A stretch of DNA of 62,497 nucleotides, from contig WELA01007917.1 in assembly GCA_009602735.1 (NCBI GenBank), forward strand, positions 29,579-92,075. The letters are read 5' to 3'. The position numbers and the translations under genes are program-made. This DNA is from Mesotaenium endlicherianum (taxonomy: Eukaryota; Streptophyta; Zygnematophyceae; Zygnematales; Mesotaeniaceae). Below the pieces are notes generated by a model. It had not been told where the DNA came from, ran no database searches, and was given only the letters and a program-made list of their open reading frames with translations. Position 1 is the first letter of the stretch. Each line of letters begins with the position of its first letter. Below, one piece after another: positions 11,853 through 22,424 of the stretch.

Positions 11853-12572
11853 TGTAATGAATCAGTATATTGGTAGATATAGTATACATTCAAATATAAT
11901 AGTTAAATAAGTTCAGCATGGTAAACTTTAGTTAATATTTAGTCTGCTGGACTTCATAAAAATTTCAGTACAATGACTCAGTCGAAAGCAGCAGGCTAAA
12001 GTCAACTTAGGTCAGCTTGCTGACACATTCTTTGACAGCTAGCTGACTTCTATACTCAGTGGCAGCTAACTGCCTGAATATGCATCTACGTGTGGTATGC
12101 TAGATGAATGGCCAGATGACATCCTTAGGATGGATGGTGATTTGGGTTGATGGGAGATGGCGGTGGATTTGGTTAACCGAGGTCCTACCAACGTGGTTAA
12201 CTCCCGGGTAGACGGTGCCATCGCACTGGCTATTGAACAGTAAAGTCATTCCATGTACATATGCTAGGTTTTGCTCTTGAGTTCGGCATTTGGAAACGAG
12301 GCCAACTCTCTTGTACAGCTTACGGAGAGGGATCTGAATCCAAGACGAGAAGCCATTGATATGCACTGTCTTCTAGCCTTGCTTATGTACGAGTTTATTG
12401 ATTGCATTATTGATGCTAGTTTACTTCCATTTGACCTACGAGTATTGTCCACTGCTAGTGTGTTGTCTTTTGCTGTTGAATCAATTAACAGAAAATACCA
12501 CAAAGATTACTTATTGATATAAAGATCTTCATTAATTTGTAATCGCCTATTTTGGTAAGCTGATTCATTTCA
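11853..12572 (+). repeat. Chromovirus LTR, copy 2 (5' LTR)
   Basis: 720 bp with the family ends TGTAATGAATCAG...GATTCATTTCA. It is the most diverged of the four LTRs by eye. It is followed at once by a primer-binding site and gag, so it is a 5' LTR. The left flank is AAGCA. A TATA-like TGATATAAAGATC lies about 50 bp before its end, as in the other copies. Confidence 0.9.
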
Positions 12573-12573
12573 G

Positions 12574-12587
12574 TGGTATCGAAGCAG
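12574..12587 (+). other. Primer-binding site (initiator Met tRNA type), copy 2
   Basis: TGGTATCGAAGCAG begins 1 nt after the LTR. It resembles the complement of the initiator methionine tRNA 3' end (TGGTATCAGAGC), with two differences. Confidence 0.75.
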
Positions 12588-12606
12588 TTATCACAGTTTT
12601 CTTTGT

Positions 12607-14085
12607 ATGGTAGGGACAAGGTCTCAAACTAGCAACTCCCGAGACATGGAAAACAAGGATAATGAGTATGTCAAAAATCAGGCTGAAAGCCATGTAGCGG
12701 GAACCCGTACCTATTCTGAAGCAGTGGCAGATACTACAGCTAGAGAGGCTACAGATAAGGCAGCGGCTATTGCCGCGGTAGCAACACAGCAGGCTAAGGA
12801 GGAGAGAGTCAAATTAGAAGCCGAACAATTAGCAAAAGCTGCTGAAGATACAAAAAGGAGGGAAGAACAGCCAGCGGACGAGCGCACTGTTGAAGAACTT
12901 ATGGCAGCAAGGGCCAATGTTCTGAACCCACCTCCTGCTGTACAACTCAATGTGCCTCTAGGTCAAATTCGTGACCGGCTGAATGCGGCAGGGATTGCTG
13001 CTGCAGGAGCGAGAGGGACTGTTACGGACACTACTTAGCGGGTGGATGCCAATGCTGCTGCTGCATTTGCTAGACTCCCACGTCAGAGGGTAGATTTGGG
13101 AGCATTATTTGTGCAAATGCAATCGCAAATGGCGAGCATGTATCAGTCCCAACAGGAGGACAAAAGAATCATAATGTCCTTGCTGCGGGACAGAGACCAA
13201 CCGGGTTCTCAAACCACTCGTGGTGGTGGCAGAGGGCCTAGTAAGCCTAAGCCAAAACCTCCCCAGGACTATGATCCTGAGGGAAGCAGAAAGTATTACT
13301 TGATCAAGTTTCTCGCTGATGTTGAGCAGTGGCTGGAGAACTACCCAGAGCTGCAGGATTACAAGAAGGTCAGGCACACTGGTGCTCTACTGAAAGGCAG
13401 TGCAGCAGACTGGTGGCTGTATTGGGAAGGAGAGCGTAAGGCTCAACAACTTGGTGACCCTACTTGGGTAGAGTTTGACGAGAAACTGCATGAGAAGTTT
13501 GATGTCATCAATCAGCAGGAGAAAGTTGTCTATGCAATGATCTCCTTGACACTGAAGCAGATCACTTCAGTTGCTGAGTTTGCTCAAAAGTTCCTGGAGA
13601 ACATGGTGAAGCAGCCAGACTTGCCAGAGCGATATAGGATAGCATACTTCAGGTATGGCTTGAAATCCGAAGTCTCTGGTCATTCTGCTGAAAAGAAGTA
13701 TGAGACACTGGCTGACTTGATCCACGACGCTGATGCCTGGGATCAGCAGCAGTTCAATCACAAGCGCCAGAGTAATGCTTTGGTGTCTAAGATTGTCAAA
13801 AAGCCCCACGGTTCGTACAATGCAATTGAAGGAGACCAGGCTGAGGATGATCAAGGTGTTGAGTACAAGTATGAGTATAATGCTATACAGTCTAGAGGGA
13901 GAGGTGGTTACTCTCGAGGTGGATTTGGAAGAGGTGGTGGTGAGACTGAGCCGAGACCAGCCTCAGCAAAATCTATTTGTTTCCATTGCCAGCGGTTGGG
14001 CCACTATCGAGAGCAGTGTCCAGATAAGAACCTTCCAAGGGTCGAGAGAAAGGACCAGCCTTTAAAAGACATCATTAATCAGTAA
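12607..14085 (+). pseudogene. gag of chromovirus copy 2, interrupted by one stop
   Basis: Same frame and length as gag of the intact copy (15,104-16,582), but the codon equivalent to CAG in the intact copy is TAG at 13,036-13,038, splitting it after about 143 residues. Otherwise it retains the capsid-like region ([20 protein letters not shown]) and the zinc knuckle CFHCQRLGHYREQC near its C-terminus. The slippery heptamer TTTAAAA (14,061-14,067) is conserved, but the downstream hairpin is weakened to a core of about 6 bp. This copy is degenerate and 3'-truncated. Confidence 0.9.
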
Positions 14086-14348
14086 TCCAGTCTACTGACT
14101 GTGAGGGTGCTAGAGACAGTGAGTCGTTACTAGCTGCCCTTGTAGCAGGTATTATCGGTCTTGCTGAACTGGATTCACTATGCATGCCTGACAACCAAAC
14201 AAAGGAGACCATCAGCAATATAGACCTCCAGAGAGTGCACACTTTGGATGGTCTTGTTCCACCTGATGTCAAACATTTCTTTGCTAAGTCAGGAGAACAA
14301 TGCGAAAGTCAGGAAAACACAGTCTCCCCTATCCTGCTGCATTGCATG
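14086..14348 (+). pseudogene. Start of pol, chromovirus copy 2, cut by an LTR
   Basis: Matches the first part of pol in the intact copy ([19 protein letters not shown]...) up to LLHCM, where TGCATTGCATG runs directly into the LTR of copy 3 at 14,349. The rest of copy 2 pol (protease onward) is not found on the far side of copy 3. Confidence 0.85.
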
Positions 14349-15069
14349 TGTAATGAATCAGTATATTAGTAGATATAATATTCATTTAAAATTAATAGTT
14401 AACTAAGTTCAGCCTGCTGAACTTTAAGTTAACAGTCAGTCTGCTGGACTTTACATAATTATCAGTTTAATGACTCAGCCGGAAGCAACAGGCTGAAGTC
14501 CATATAAGTCAGCTTGCTGACCCATTCTTTGACAGCCAGCTGACTTCCGTACTCGGTAGCAGCGAACTGCCTTGACTTACACCTAAGTACGATATGCTAG
14601 ATGAATGGCCAGATGACATCCCTATGATGGATGGCTATTCGGGATGATGGGAGATGGCGGTGGATTTGGTTAACCGAGGTCCTACCAACGTGGTTAACTC
14701 CCGGGTAGGCGGTGCCATCGCACTGGCCGTTGAACAGTAAACTCATTCCATGTACATATGCTAGGCATTGCTCTCGAGTTCGGCATTCGGAAAACGAGGC
14801 CAACTCTCTTGTACAGCTTACTGAGAGAATTCTGAATCCAAGGCGAGAAGCCATTGATACGCACTGTCTTCTAACCTTGCTTATGTATGAGTTTACTGAT
14901 TTGCATCATTGATGCTAGTTTACTCGCATTTGACTTACGAGTATTATTCCCTGCTAGTGTATTGTCCTTTGCCGTTTAACTAGTTAACGGAAATACCATA
15001 AAGATTACTTGCTGATATAAAGATCTTTATTAATTGTTAATCGCCTATTTGGTAAGTCGATTCATTTCA
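14349..15069 (+). repeat. 5' LTR of chromovirus copy 3
   Basis: 721 bp, TG...CA. It is inserted within the pol fragment of copy 2 (left flank GCATG). TATAAA at 15,016-15,021 is the likely promoter element; transcription would start near the end of the LTR if so. Confidence 0.9.
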
Positions 15070-15070
15070 G

Positions 15071-15084
15071 TGGTATCGGAGCAG
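15071..15084 (+). other. Primer-binding site (initiator Met tRNA type), copy 3
   Basis: TGGTATCGGAGCAG lies 1 nt after the 5' LTR. It differs at one position from TGGTATCAGAGC, the complement of the plant initiator methionine tRNA 3' end that primes many Ty3/Gypsy elements. Confidence 0.8.
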
Positions 15085-15103
15085 TTATCACAGTCTTCTT
15101 TGT

Positions 15104-16582
15104 ATGGTAAGGACAAGGTCTCAAACTAGCAACTCCCGAGACATGGAGAACCAGGATAACGAGAATGTCGAAAACCAGGCGGAAAGCCATGTAGCGGGAA
15201 ACCGTACCTATTCGGAAGCAGTAGCGGATACTGCAGCTAGGGAGGCTGCAGATGAGGCAGCTGCTATTGCCTCAGTCGCAGCTCAGCAAGCTGAGGAGGA
15301 GATAGCCAGACTAGAAGCTGAACAAGTAGCAAAGGCCGCTGAAGATATACAAAGGAGGGAAGGACAGCCAGCTGACGAGCGCACTGTTGAAGAACTTATG
15401 GCATCAAGGGCCAATGTTCTGAACCCACCAACCGCCGTACAACTCAATGTACCCCTAGGTCAAATACGTGACCGGCTGAATGCGGCAGGAATTGCTACTG
15501 CAGGAGCAAGAGGGATTGTTGAGGACACTACTCAGCGAGTAGATGCCAATGCTGCTGCTGCATTTGCTAATCTACCACCCCAAAATGTAGATTTGGGAGC
15601 ATTGTTCGTTCAGATGCAGTCGCAAATGGCGACCATGTATCAGTCCCAGCAGGAGGACAAAAGAATCATAATGTCCCTACTCCGGGACAGAGACCAACTG
15701 GGGTCTCACACCACTAGTGGTGGTGGCCGAGGGCCTAGTAAGCCCAAGCCGAAACCTCCCCAGGACTATGATCCTGAGGGAAACAGAAAATATTACCTGA
15801 TCAAGTTTCTCGCGGATGTTGAGCAGTGGCTGGAGAACTACCCAGAACTGCAAGATTACGAGAAGGTCAGGCACACCGGTGCGCTACTGAAAGGCAGTGC
15901 CGCAGACTGGTGGCTTTACTGGAAGGAAGAGCGTAAGGCTCGGCAACTCGGTGACCCTACGTGGGTAGAGTTTGTCGAGAAGTTGCATGAGAAGTTTGAT
16001 GTCATCAACCAGCAGGAGAAAGCTATCTATGCGATGATCTCCCTGACACTGAAGCAGACCACTTCAGTTGCTGAGTTTGCTCAAAAGTTCCAAGAGAACA
16101 TGATGAAGCAGCCTGATTTGCCAGAACGGTATAGGATAGCATACTTCAGGTATGGCTTGAAATCCGAGGTCTCTGGTCATTTTGCTGAGAAAAAGTATGA
16201 GAAACTGGCTGACTTGATCCAGGATGCTGACGCCTGGGATCAGCAGCAGTTCAATCACAAGCGCCAGAGTAACGCTTTGGTGTCTAAGATTGTCAAAAAG
16301 CCCCACGGTTCCTACAATGCAGTTGAAGGAGACCAGGCTGAGGATAATCAGGGTGATGAATATGAGTATGAGTACAATGCTATTCAGTCTAGAGGTAGAG
16401 GTGGTCCCTCTCGAGGTGGCTATGGAAGGGGTGGTGGTAGGACTAAGCCGAGACCAGCCTCAGCAAAATCTACTTGCTACCATTGTCAGCAGAAAGGCCA
16501 CTACAGAGAACAGTGTCCGGTCAAGCACCTGCCTAAGGTCGAGAGAAAAGACCAGCCTTTAAAAGACAGCAACAGTCAGTAA
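15104..16582 (+). CDS. Gag polyprotein of chromovirus copy 3
   Basis: 492 residues from the first ATG after the primer-binding site. It forms the virus-like particle that packages element RNA. Residues about 20-115 are an Ala/Glu/Gln-rich helical region. The retrotransposon gag (capsid) domain spans about 225-390 ([20 protein letters not shown], then [10 protein letters not shown], a hallmark of this family). A Gly/Arg-rich RGRGG stretch leads to the CCHC nucleocapsid knuckle [14 protein letters not shown] near 457-470. The protein ends 18 nt after a slippery heptamer, and pol continues in the -1 frame. The sequence around the start, ATGGTAAGG, also resembles a splice donor. Confidence 0.95.
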   Translation: MVRTRSQTSNSRDMENQDNENVENQAESHVAGNRTYSEAVADTAAREAADEAAAIASVAAQQAEEEIARLEAEQVAKAAEDIQRREGQPADERTVEELMASRANVLNPPTAVQLNVPLGQIRDRLNAAGIATAGARGIVEDTTQRVDANAAAAFANLPPQNVDLGALFVQMQSQMATMYQSQQEDKRIIMSLLRDRDQLGSHTTSGGGRGPSKPKPKPPQDYDPEGNRKYYLIKFLADVEQWLENYPELQDYEKVRHTGALLKGSAADWWLYWKEERKARQLGDPTWVEFVEKLHEKFDVINQQEKAIYAMISLTLKQTTSVAEFAQKFQENMMKQPDLPERYRIAYFRYGLKSEVSGHFAEKKYEKLADLIQDADAWDQQQFNHKRQSNALVSKIVKKPHGSYNAVEGDQAEDNQGDEYEYEYNAIQSRGRGGPSRGGYGRGGGRTKPRPASAKSTCYHCQQKGHYREQCPVKHLPKVERKDQPLKDSNSQ

Positions 16583-16599
16583 TCCAGTCTACTGACTGT
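16558..16599 (+). promoter_or_regulatory. Predicted -1 ribosomal frameshift signal between gag and pol
   Basis: The heptamer T TTA AAA (16,558-16,564) is in the correct gag register. A 7-nt spacer follows, then a perfect 10-bp hairpin ACAGTCAGTA/TACTGACTGT (16,572-16,581 and 16,590-16,599) with an 8-nt loop. The gag stop TAA (16,580-16,582) lies within the hairpin. The pol frame is -1 to gag and open across this point. Heptamer, spacer and stem all fit the known rules for -1 frameshifting. A pseudoknot was not evaluated. Confidence 0.75.
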
Positions 16600-16650
16600 G
16601 AGGATGCTAGAGATAGTGAGTCGTCACTAGCTGCCCTCGTAGCAGGTATT

Positions 16651-19600
16651 ATGGGTCCTGCTGAACTGGATTCACTATGCATGCCTGACAACCAGATAAA
16701 GGAGACCATCAGCAATATAGACGTCCAGAGAGTGCACACTCTGGATGCTCTTGTTCCACCTGATGTCCAACATTTCTTTGCTACGTCAGGAGAACAATGC
16801 GAAAGTCAGGAAAAGACAGTCCCCCCTATCCTACTGCATTGCATGATTGCAGGTAGGAAGGTGAGGGCATTTGTTGACGGAGGGGCGTCACATACTTTTA
16901 TCCACAAGGACTTAGTTAAGCGGCTAAGGCTGCCTACTGTCACCCAAGGGAATAGAAAAATATTCCTTGGAGATGCCTCAAGTATCCCGGGAGGAGTTAT
17001 AACCAAGCCTATTGAGGTCCAGTTAGGTTCTGGCATTGCAGTTCTAACTGAAACGCTTACATTTGAGGTACTCAACACTGGCTTTTATGATCTCGTGCTA
17101 GGCAGGTCCTGGCTTAATAGACATCAAGCTGAAGTGTGTTGGAGCAGAGGTACAGTTAAAGTGAGAGGAGCCAGTGATGGGCAGACTGACTTGGCACCCA
17201 CCAGTGCTCTTCCTCTTGTCCTGTGTGGATGGCAAATGAAGGAAAAGAAGAGGCTTCCAGAAGGATGCAAGTTGCTGAATGCAATGGAGTTCGTCAAAAG
17301 CTGGAACCAGAAGGAAGACAGAATGTTCTGTCTGCTGCTAAGAGAGGTACCTCCTCAACCTGAAGAAGTGGTTGAGAAAAAGGTACACCCTCCGGAACAC
17401 CCTACTGCTGCAAACATTGTTGCTCAGTACACGGATGTGTTTAATATGCCTCCAGGACTACCCCCTAAGCGGGAAGTAGATCATAGGATTGATTTATTAC
17501 CTGGTAGCCAGCCACCCTGGCAACGCACGTATGGCTTGTCTTATTTGGAGAGTGAGGAGTTGAAAACACAGATTGCAGAGCTGGAGGAAAATGGTTACAT
17601 TTCTCCCAGTAAATCACCGTACGGCGCACCTATCCTATTTGTTAAGAAAAAGGATGGCAGTATGCGGATGTGTGTGGATTACAGAGCCCTGAACAGAATT
17701 ACAGTAAAGAACAAGTATGCTTTACCCAGAATCGAGGACTTGCTTGATACCCTGTCTGGCGCTAAGGTGTTCAGTAAGATAGATCTCAAGAGTGGTTATC
17801 ATCAAATCAGAATTGCTGAGGGGGATGAACACAAGACTGCTTTCCGCACACGTTATGGACACTATGAGTTCAACGTGATGCCATTTGGACTGACTAATGC
17901 TCCTGCTACCTTTATGGGTGCTATGAATGACATTTTCAGACCTTATTTGGATAAGTTTGTGCAAGTTTTCCTGGATGATATTTTAATTTTCTCTAAAGAT
18001 GAAGCTCAGCACACTGAACACTTAAAGAAAGTGCTGGACACTCTGCGGAAAAATCACTTGTATGCTAAAATGAGCAAGTGTGATTTCTTTAAGGAAAGTA
18101 TTGAATTCTTAGGCCACGTTGTCAGTAAAGAGGGCATCAGTGTGGATCCTAAGAAAGTCCAGACCATAAGGGACTGGCCAGTACCACAGTCTGTCTCTGA
18201 AGTTAGATCCTTCCTCGGGTTGGCTAACTACTATAGGAGATTTATTGAGAATTATTCCACAAAGGCCAGTAAACTGACTGACCTTACTAAGAAAGACATC
18301 GGGTATGTGTGGGGGGAAGAGCAGCAGGCTGCCTTCCAGACCCTTAAAGATGCCCTTTGTTCTGCCCCAGTGCTAGCCGTGTATGACCCCAGCAAACCGG
18401 TGCAGGTGGTTACTGATGCCTCTGATTTTGCCATGGGTGCTATTTTGTTGCAGCCTGCTGACAAAACCACAAAGGATGGTAAGGTACGGCAGGAGTGGCA
18501 TCCTGTGTTGTATGAGTCTATGAAATTTAATCCAGCGGAGATTAATTACTCAGTGCATGATAAAGAGCTGCTAGCTATCATTCATGTACTCAAACAGTGG
18601 AGAGCATACTTACATGGTAAAGCTTTTAAGGTGATTACAGATCATCTAGCTCTGACCCACTTTCAGAAGAAGTCCAAGCTGTCGAGGAGGGAGAACCGCT
18701 GGAGCCAGATGCTGGAGCAGTTCCAAGTCCAGATCGACTACAAACCAGGGAAGTTGAATCCTGCTGATGCACTCTCTAGAAGACCTGACTTGCAAGAAAG
18801 GAACTTTAGTCAGCATGCTGTAGATAAAGTCCTGTGTGCACTCACTTCACTAAAGGTGAAAAAGTCCTTCCTTGAACAACTTAGGAAAGCCTACCTTTCT
18901 GACCCAACATTTGAGCCCAGCCCCACTACTGGTATGTGTCGTGCTACCGCACTCGGGTATAAGCTCAAGGGAGGGGTCTGGGTGACTGAAACCACTTCAG
19001 GCAGGCTGAAGCTGGTCATTCCTAATAATTTGGAAATAAGGTCTCTCTTACTGAGTCAAGCTCATGACAGTCTCCTGGGTGGACATTTGGGGCAGGCCAA
19101 AACTGTTGGCAAACTGGCAAAACATTATCATTGGGAGGGGTTACCCCGGGAGGTCTTGAAATATGTCAAGTCCTGTGACCAGTGTCAGAGAAATAAGTCT
19201 CGGCACACACCACCCGGAGGTCTCTTGCAACCGCTACCCATCCCAGCGGGACGCTGGGAAACTATATCCATGGACTGGGTGGTCTCACTACCAAGAACTG
19301 CCAACGGGCATGATTCAATACTGGTAGTCGTGGATAAACTGACAAAAATGGTCATTTTTATCCCCACAACTGTCAAAGTGACTGCACTCGAAACAGCGAG
19401 ACAGTTTTACAACCATGTAGTATGCCAACATGGGCTCCCTTCTAATATCATCTCAGACAGAGACTCAAAATTCACCTCTAAGTTCTGGAGAGCTTTAATG
19501 GGGTTAATGGGAGTCAAACAGCTGCTCAGCACAGCAAACCACCCTCAGACTGATGGGCAGACTGAAAGAACTAACCGAGTTCTGCAGGAGGTGCTGAGAG

Positions 19601-20367
19601 CATATATTAACCAAAAACAAGATAATTGGGATGACCTGTTGCCTCAAATTCAGTTTGCGGTCAACAGTGCGGTGCACGCGTCAACGGGCAAAACTCCTTT
19701 TGAACTCAGCCTGGGTAGAGTCCCTAAGTCTCCTCTAGATGTGCTAGGGGAATCTTTAACTCACCCTGAAGGGATTGACAACCCGGTCTCCCTCCAGTTA
19801 ACTCAGGAGTTTGCTGACACCCTGTCAGAAGTCCAACGAAACTTGCACACGGCCCAAGAAAACCAACAAAAATACGCTAATCAACACCGTCGGGAACTGA
19901 CATTTTCCAAGGGGGATTTAGTCAAACTGCATTCTCAGCACCTGTACCTCCCTGGTGTGGTCAAGAAAAAGCTTGGCCCTGTCTGGGTCGGTCCATATTC
20001 GGTGGTCCGTCGTGTCGGTCAGAATGCTTACAAACTGAACATGTCAGCTGAATACAAGGGGCACCCGGTCTTTAATGTCTCCTTCCTGGAACCGTACATC
20101 AAAGGTGATACACTGTTCACAGGTCGGTTCCCTGTCCAACCGGGACCGGTCCCCGCTGTCCGGGACGGCGACCCTGAGGAATATGAGGTCGATGAGATTT
20201 TAGACGCTCGCTCGGTCCGTCGATCGTCTAAATATGTCATGAAATACCTCATTCGATGGAAGGGTTACGATGCCTCTGGGGACACTTGGGAGTTTAAGGA
20301 CCACTTGACCAATGCCAAAGGGGCGTTGACACGGTTCCACCTTCGGGCCGCTGGAGTCCCTCCATAA
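16651..20367 (+). CDS. Pol polyprotein with chromodomain (protease, RT, RNase H, integrase)
   Basis: 1,238 residues from the first in-frame ATG; the frame is open further upstream through the frameshift site, so the native product is probably Gag-Pol. Domains in order: aspartic protease [12 protein letters not shown] (about 72-83, Gly in place of the usual Ser or Thr); reverse transcriptase with FLDDIL catalytic motif (about 445); RNase H starting [12 protein letters not shown] (about 585); integrase zinc finger (H-H, then CDQCQRNK about 845), DDE core ([15 protein letters not shown], then the Glu in QTERTNRV), GPY/F module ([17 protein letters not shown] about 1,115); and a C-terminal chromodomain (EYEVDEIL...YLIRWKGY...DTWE, about 1,170-1,225). 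It copies element RNA into DNA and integrates it; chromodomains of this family bind methylated histone tails and steer integration to heterochromatin. Confidence 0.97.
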   Translation: MGPAELDSLCMPDNQIKETISNIDVQRVHTLDALVPPDVQHFFATSGEQCESQEKTVPPILLHCMIAGRKVRAFVDGGASHTFIHKDLVKRLRLPTVTQGNRKIFLGDASSIPGGVITKPIEVQLGSGIAVLTETLTFEVLNTGFYDLVLGRSWLNRHQAEVCWSRGTVKVRGASDGQTDLAPTSALPLVLCGWQMKEKKRLPEGCKLLNAMEFVKSWNQKEDRMFCLLLREVPPQPEEVVEKKVHPPEHPTAANIVAQYTDVFNMPPGLPPKREVDHRIDLLPGSQPPWQRTYGLSYLESEELKTQIAELEENGYISPSKSPYGAPILFVKKKDGSMRMCVDYRALNRITVKNKYALPRIEDLLDTLSGAKVFSKIDLKSGYHQIRIAEGDEHKTAFRTRYGHYEFNVMPFGLTNAPATFMGAMNDIFRPYLDKFVQVFLDDILIFSKDEAQHTEHLKKVLDTLRKNHLYAKMSKCDFFKESIEFLGHVVSKEGISVDPKKVQTIRDWPVPQSVSEVRSFLGLANYYRRFIENYSTKASKLTDLTKKDIGYVWGEEQQAAFQTLKDALCSAPVLAVYDPSKPVQVVTDASDFAMGAILLQPADKTTKDGKVRQEWHPVLYESMKFNPAEINYSVHDKELLAIIHVLKQWRAYLHGKAFKVITDHLALTHFQKKSKLSRRENRWSQMLEQFQVQIDYKPGKLNPADALSRRPDLQERNFSQHAVDKVLCALTSLKVKKSFLEQLRKAYLSDPTFEPSPTTGMCRATALGYKLKGGVWVTETTSGRLKLVIPNNLEIRSLLLSQAHDSLLGGHLGQAKTVGKLAKHYHWEGLPREVLKYVKSCDQCQRNKSRHTPPGGLLQPLPIPAGRWETISMDWVVSLPRTANGHDSILVVVDKLTKMVIFIPTTVKVTALETARQFYNHVVCQHGLPSNIISDRDSKFTSKFWRALMGLMGVKQLLSTANHPQTDGQTERTNRVLQEVLRAYINQKQDNWDDLLPQIQFAVNSAVHASTGKTPFELSLGRVPKSPLDVLGESLTHPEGIDNPVSLQLTQEFADTLSEVQRNLHTAQENQQKYANQHRRELTFSKGDLVKLHSQHLYLPGVVKKKLGPVWVGPYSVVRRVGQNAYKLNMSAEYKGHPVFNVSFLEPYIKGDTLFTGRFPVQPGPVPAVRDGDPEEYEVDEILDARSVRRSSKYVMKYLIRWKGYDASGDTWEFKDHLTNAKGALTRFHLRAAGVPP

Positions 20368-20634
20368 CTGTCATTTCAGTTGACACGGGAAGGTGACAGG
20401 CGGTCCTGTCTCCATTTAAGTTGGAGGGGAAAATATATGACAGTTAGTGAGCGAGAGCGATAAAAACACACTCATACGTTTATGTGTAGCGCATCGCAAC
20501 TACGTCAACTTTTAGCAATCATCCTGTAAGGTAAACAGCAGCGAAGCCACTATACTAAATACTAACATACTTCCTGCAATCCCTATGACAAAGGTCCATA
20601 TCCTACTAACTTGTGCCCTGGTTACATGTGCAGG
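20368..20634 (+). promoter_or_regulatory. Pol-ORF3 spacer with intron-like signals
   Basis: TACTAAC (20,604-20,610), a perfect branch-point consensus, lies about 23 nt before CAG/G (20,631-20,634), and ORF3's ATG follows at 20,635. Candidate donors are CT/GTAAGG (GT at 20,525) and AAG/GTAAAC (GT at 20,531), giving an intron of about 105 nt; a donor near the gag start (ATG/GTAAGG at 15,104-15,112) is another option. Splicing would bring ORF3 close to the cap, as in subgenomic env RNAs. This is inference from consensus only. Confidence 0.45.
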
Positions 20635-22311
20635 ATGGCGCCCACCACACAAAAGGAGGACAGAAAGCGCAAGGCAGAAGAAGCCAGGAGGACAATGGAG
20701 CAATACCAGAAGGAGCTGGCGGCGACGTCCCTCACCAGGAGAGAACAAGAAAGGGTCCGCAAACAACAAGAGGCGGCAGAAGAGGCACAGAGGAAGAAGG
20801 ATCAGGAAGCGGAAAACCTCAGGAAGGCTGAGGAGGAGAGACAGAAGAAACAGCAAGAAGAAGCGGCAGCGGCAGAAGAGGAGAAAAGAAAAAAGATTGA
20901 AGCGGACAGACAGAAGAGCTTGGCCACTTACAGGTATACTGTGGTGGGTGGCCAAAACTTCGATAACCTGAAGGAAGCATTGCTGGCAGCCCAGGAGATC
21001 AACAGGCTGGAACAGACAACACTGCTACAGAAGGAAGGAGCTACAGCACTGGACAGGTACATCGAGACACACACCGGCGTGGTCCTTTACGAAGATTATG
21101 CTAAGATGGTGGGCTATACAGCAGAGCAGGCCCGGTATCTCGCAGATGATTCAGAGGACAAGCCGGTCCCCATACCGGGAATAGTGGGAGATCAGAGACT
21201 CATCCGGATGGTGAGCATGCGGCCCGATAGCTTTAAGGATACGGTATTCTACCTCACACTCCTGCCAGCTTACAATGAAGTTGAGAGAAGGAGCTGGGAG
21301 TACTTGGCCAGGGAAGCAGGACAGCAGATGTTCTCTCCCCACTGGTTCCCGTGTAAACTGAGGAAGGCTGAGCACGGACCCCAGTACTACCAGCAGCCAA
21401 CAGACTGGAGGTGGATGACCGTCACAAATAAGAAGCAGGAGTGTGACCGAGCCCAACCGGATGACTTCCACTATGGCCTAGACGGCTATCTCATCCTACC
21501 ACCTCACATTGCCCCTTGGGACCCCAGGCTGAATGGATGCCTGAGCAATATGAATGCAGAGACCAAGGAACATAGGAGGAGGGGAAGAGAGTACTTCTCT
21601 AAGGGAAAGCATGCCTTTGTCAAATGGGCAAAGAATGCAGGCCGGATAGATATCAGTAGGCTGAAGGCCAAGCAACCTCCAGCGCGCCCTAAGAAAGGGA
21701 GGTCGGTAGACTACTCCATGTCTACTAGGGAGCAGGACGACTTAGTGGACGAGACCCCTACTCTCTCCGAGGAGGAGGATGAGGAGACTGAGGAAGAAGA
21801 ACAGGGCAGAGGAGAAGCATCAGCAGCAGGTACTCAGGATACCCAGGGACAGGTAGGGGCGCTTCTTAAAGAAACACGATCAGGTGTTTGGAATGTGATC
21901 CCCGTTATGGCGACTACTGGACCCCGCGCTCGCTCCCACAGCCTACCTGCCCAAACAGGGGAAGAAGCTGATCTGACTGTATTGGGCAGCAGACACAGGC
22001 AGAAATCCCCAGAGGACAAGGGTGCCAGAAGAGGGACACGCGGGTGGGCCAGAGGTATGCCAGCCTCCCCCTCCGCTCAGGGGCATGTACCTCTAGCCAA
22101 TGTATTTCAGCATCCTACTGGAATGCCTGTCTATGTGGGAATCAACACCCAAGTGGTTGAAGAGCAGGCCACCATCCTCCGTTCTCCTCGAGGGCCAACT
22201 TTAGAGCAAACAGGGTTCTTTAGAAGGCCAGCTGACAGACCTAGAGGGCTGTCCAGATCTAGGTCCAGATCTCCGTCTCCTGATCCTGAAGCCCCAGGAA
22301 CAACCCCTTAA
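20635..22311 (+). CDS. Third ORF of the chromovirus, function unknown
   Basis: 558 residues from ATG 20,635, chosen because it directly follows the predicted splice acceptor; an in-frame ATG at 20,626 is the alternative. Residues about 5-95 are a highly charged Glu/Lys/Arg/Gln coiled coil (EEAQRKKDQEAENLRKAEEE). About 100-375 is a globular part with many aromatic residues (SPHWFPCKLRKAEHGPQYY, QPTDWRWMTVTNKKQECD). An acidic block and a basic Ser/Arg/Pro tail (SRSRSRSPSPDPEAP) complete it. There is no signal peptide or membrane segment, so it is not an envelope protein. A second copy (1-1,049) keeps the frame open, suggesting selection for protein. It could be a nucleic-acid-binding or nuclear accessory factor; I recognise no domain. 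Confidence 0.8.
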   Translation: MAPTTQKEDRKRKAEEARRTMEQYQKELAATSLTRREQERVRKQQEAAEEAQRKKDQEAENLRKAEEERQKKQQEEAAAAEEEKRKKIEADRQKSLATYRYTVVGGQNFDNLKEALLAAQEINRLEQTTLLQKEGATALDRYIETHTGVVLYEDYAKMVGYTAEQARYLADDSEDKPVPIPGIVGDQRLIRMVSMRPDSFKDTVFYLTLLPAYNEVERRSWEYLAREAGQQMFSPHWFPCKLRKAEHGPQYYQQPTDWRWMTVTNKKQECDRAQPDDFHYGLDGYLILPPHIAPWDPRLNGCLSNMNAETKEHRRRGREYFSKGKHAFVKWAKNAGRIDISRLKAKQPPARPKKGRSVDYSMSTREQDDLVDETPTLSEEEDEETEEEEQGRGEASAAGTQDTQGQVGALLKETRSGVWNVIPVMATTGPRARSHSLPAQTGEEADLTVLGSRHRQKSPEDKGARRGTRGWARGMPASPSAQGHVPLANVFQHPTGMPVYVGINTQVVEEQATILRSPRGPTLEQTGFFRRPADRPRGLSRSRSRSPSPDPEAPGTTP

Positions 22312-22388
22312 GGTGACACGCTGAAGAGGCAGTCAGTAAGGGAGGCTGGTCAGGTTCAGTTCCCTTATTTAAAATTTCTGCAGTTTAA

Positions 22389-22407
22389 TGTTGTCGAGGC
22401 GACAACA
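22389..22407 (+). other. Perfect 8-bp hairpin upstream of the 3' LTR
   Basis: TGTTGTCG-AGG-CGACAACA, identical to the one at 1,126-1,144. It lies between the ORF3 stop and the purine tract. Confidence 0.6.
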
Positions 22408-22410
22408 AGT

Positions 22411-22424
22411 TAAGTTGGAGGGAT
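22411..22424 (+). other. Polypurine-like tract priming plus-strand synthesis
   Basis: AAGTTGGAGGGAT lies immediately before the 3' LTR; the copy 1 equivalent is AAGTTAGAGGGAT. Position and purine richness fit a Ty3/Gypsy polypurine tract, although it contains several T residues. Confidence 0.6.

Noticed and set aside
20635..22311. Envelope-like protein (errantivirus or Athila type)
   Set aside because: Position fits, but there is no signal peptide, no transmembrane segment and no glycoprotein-like Cys pattern.
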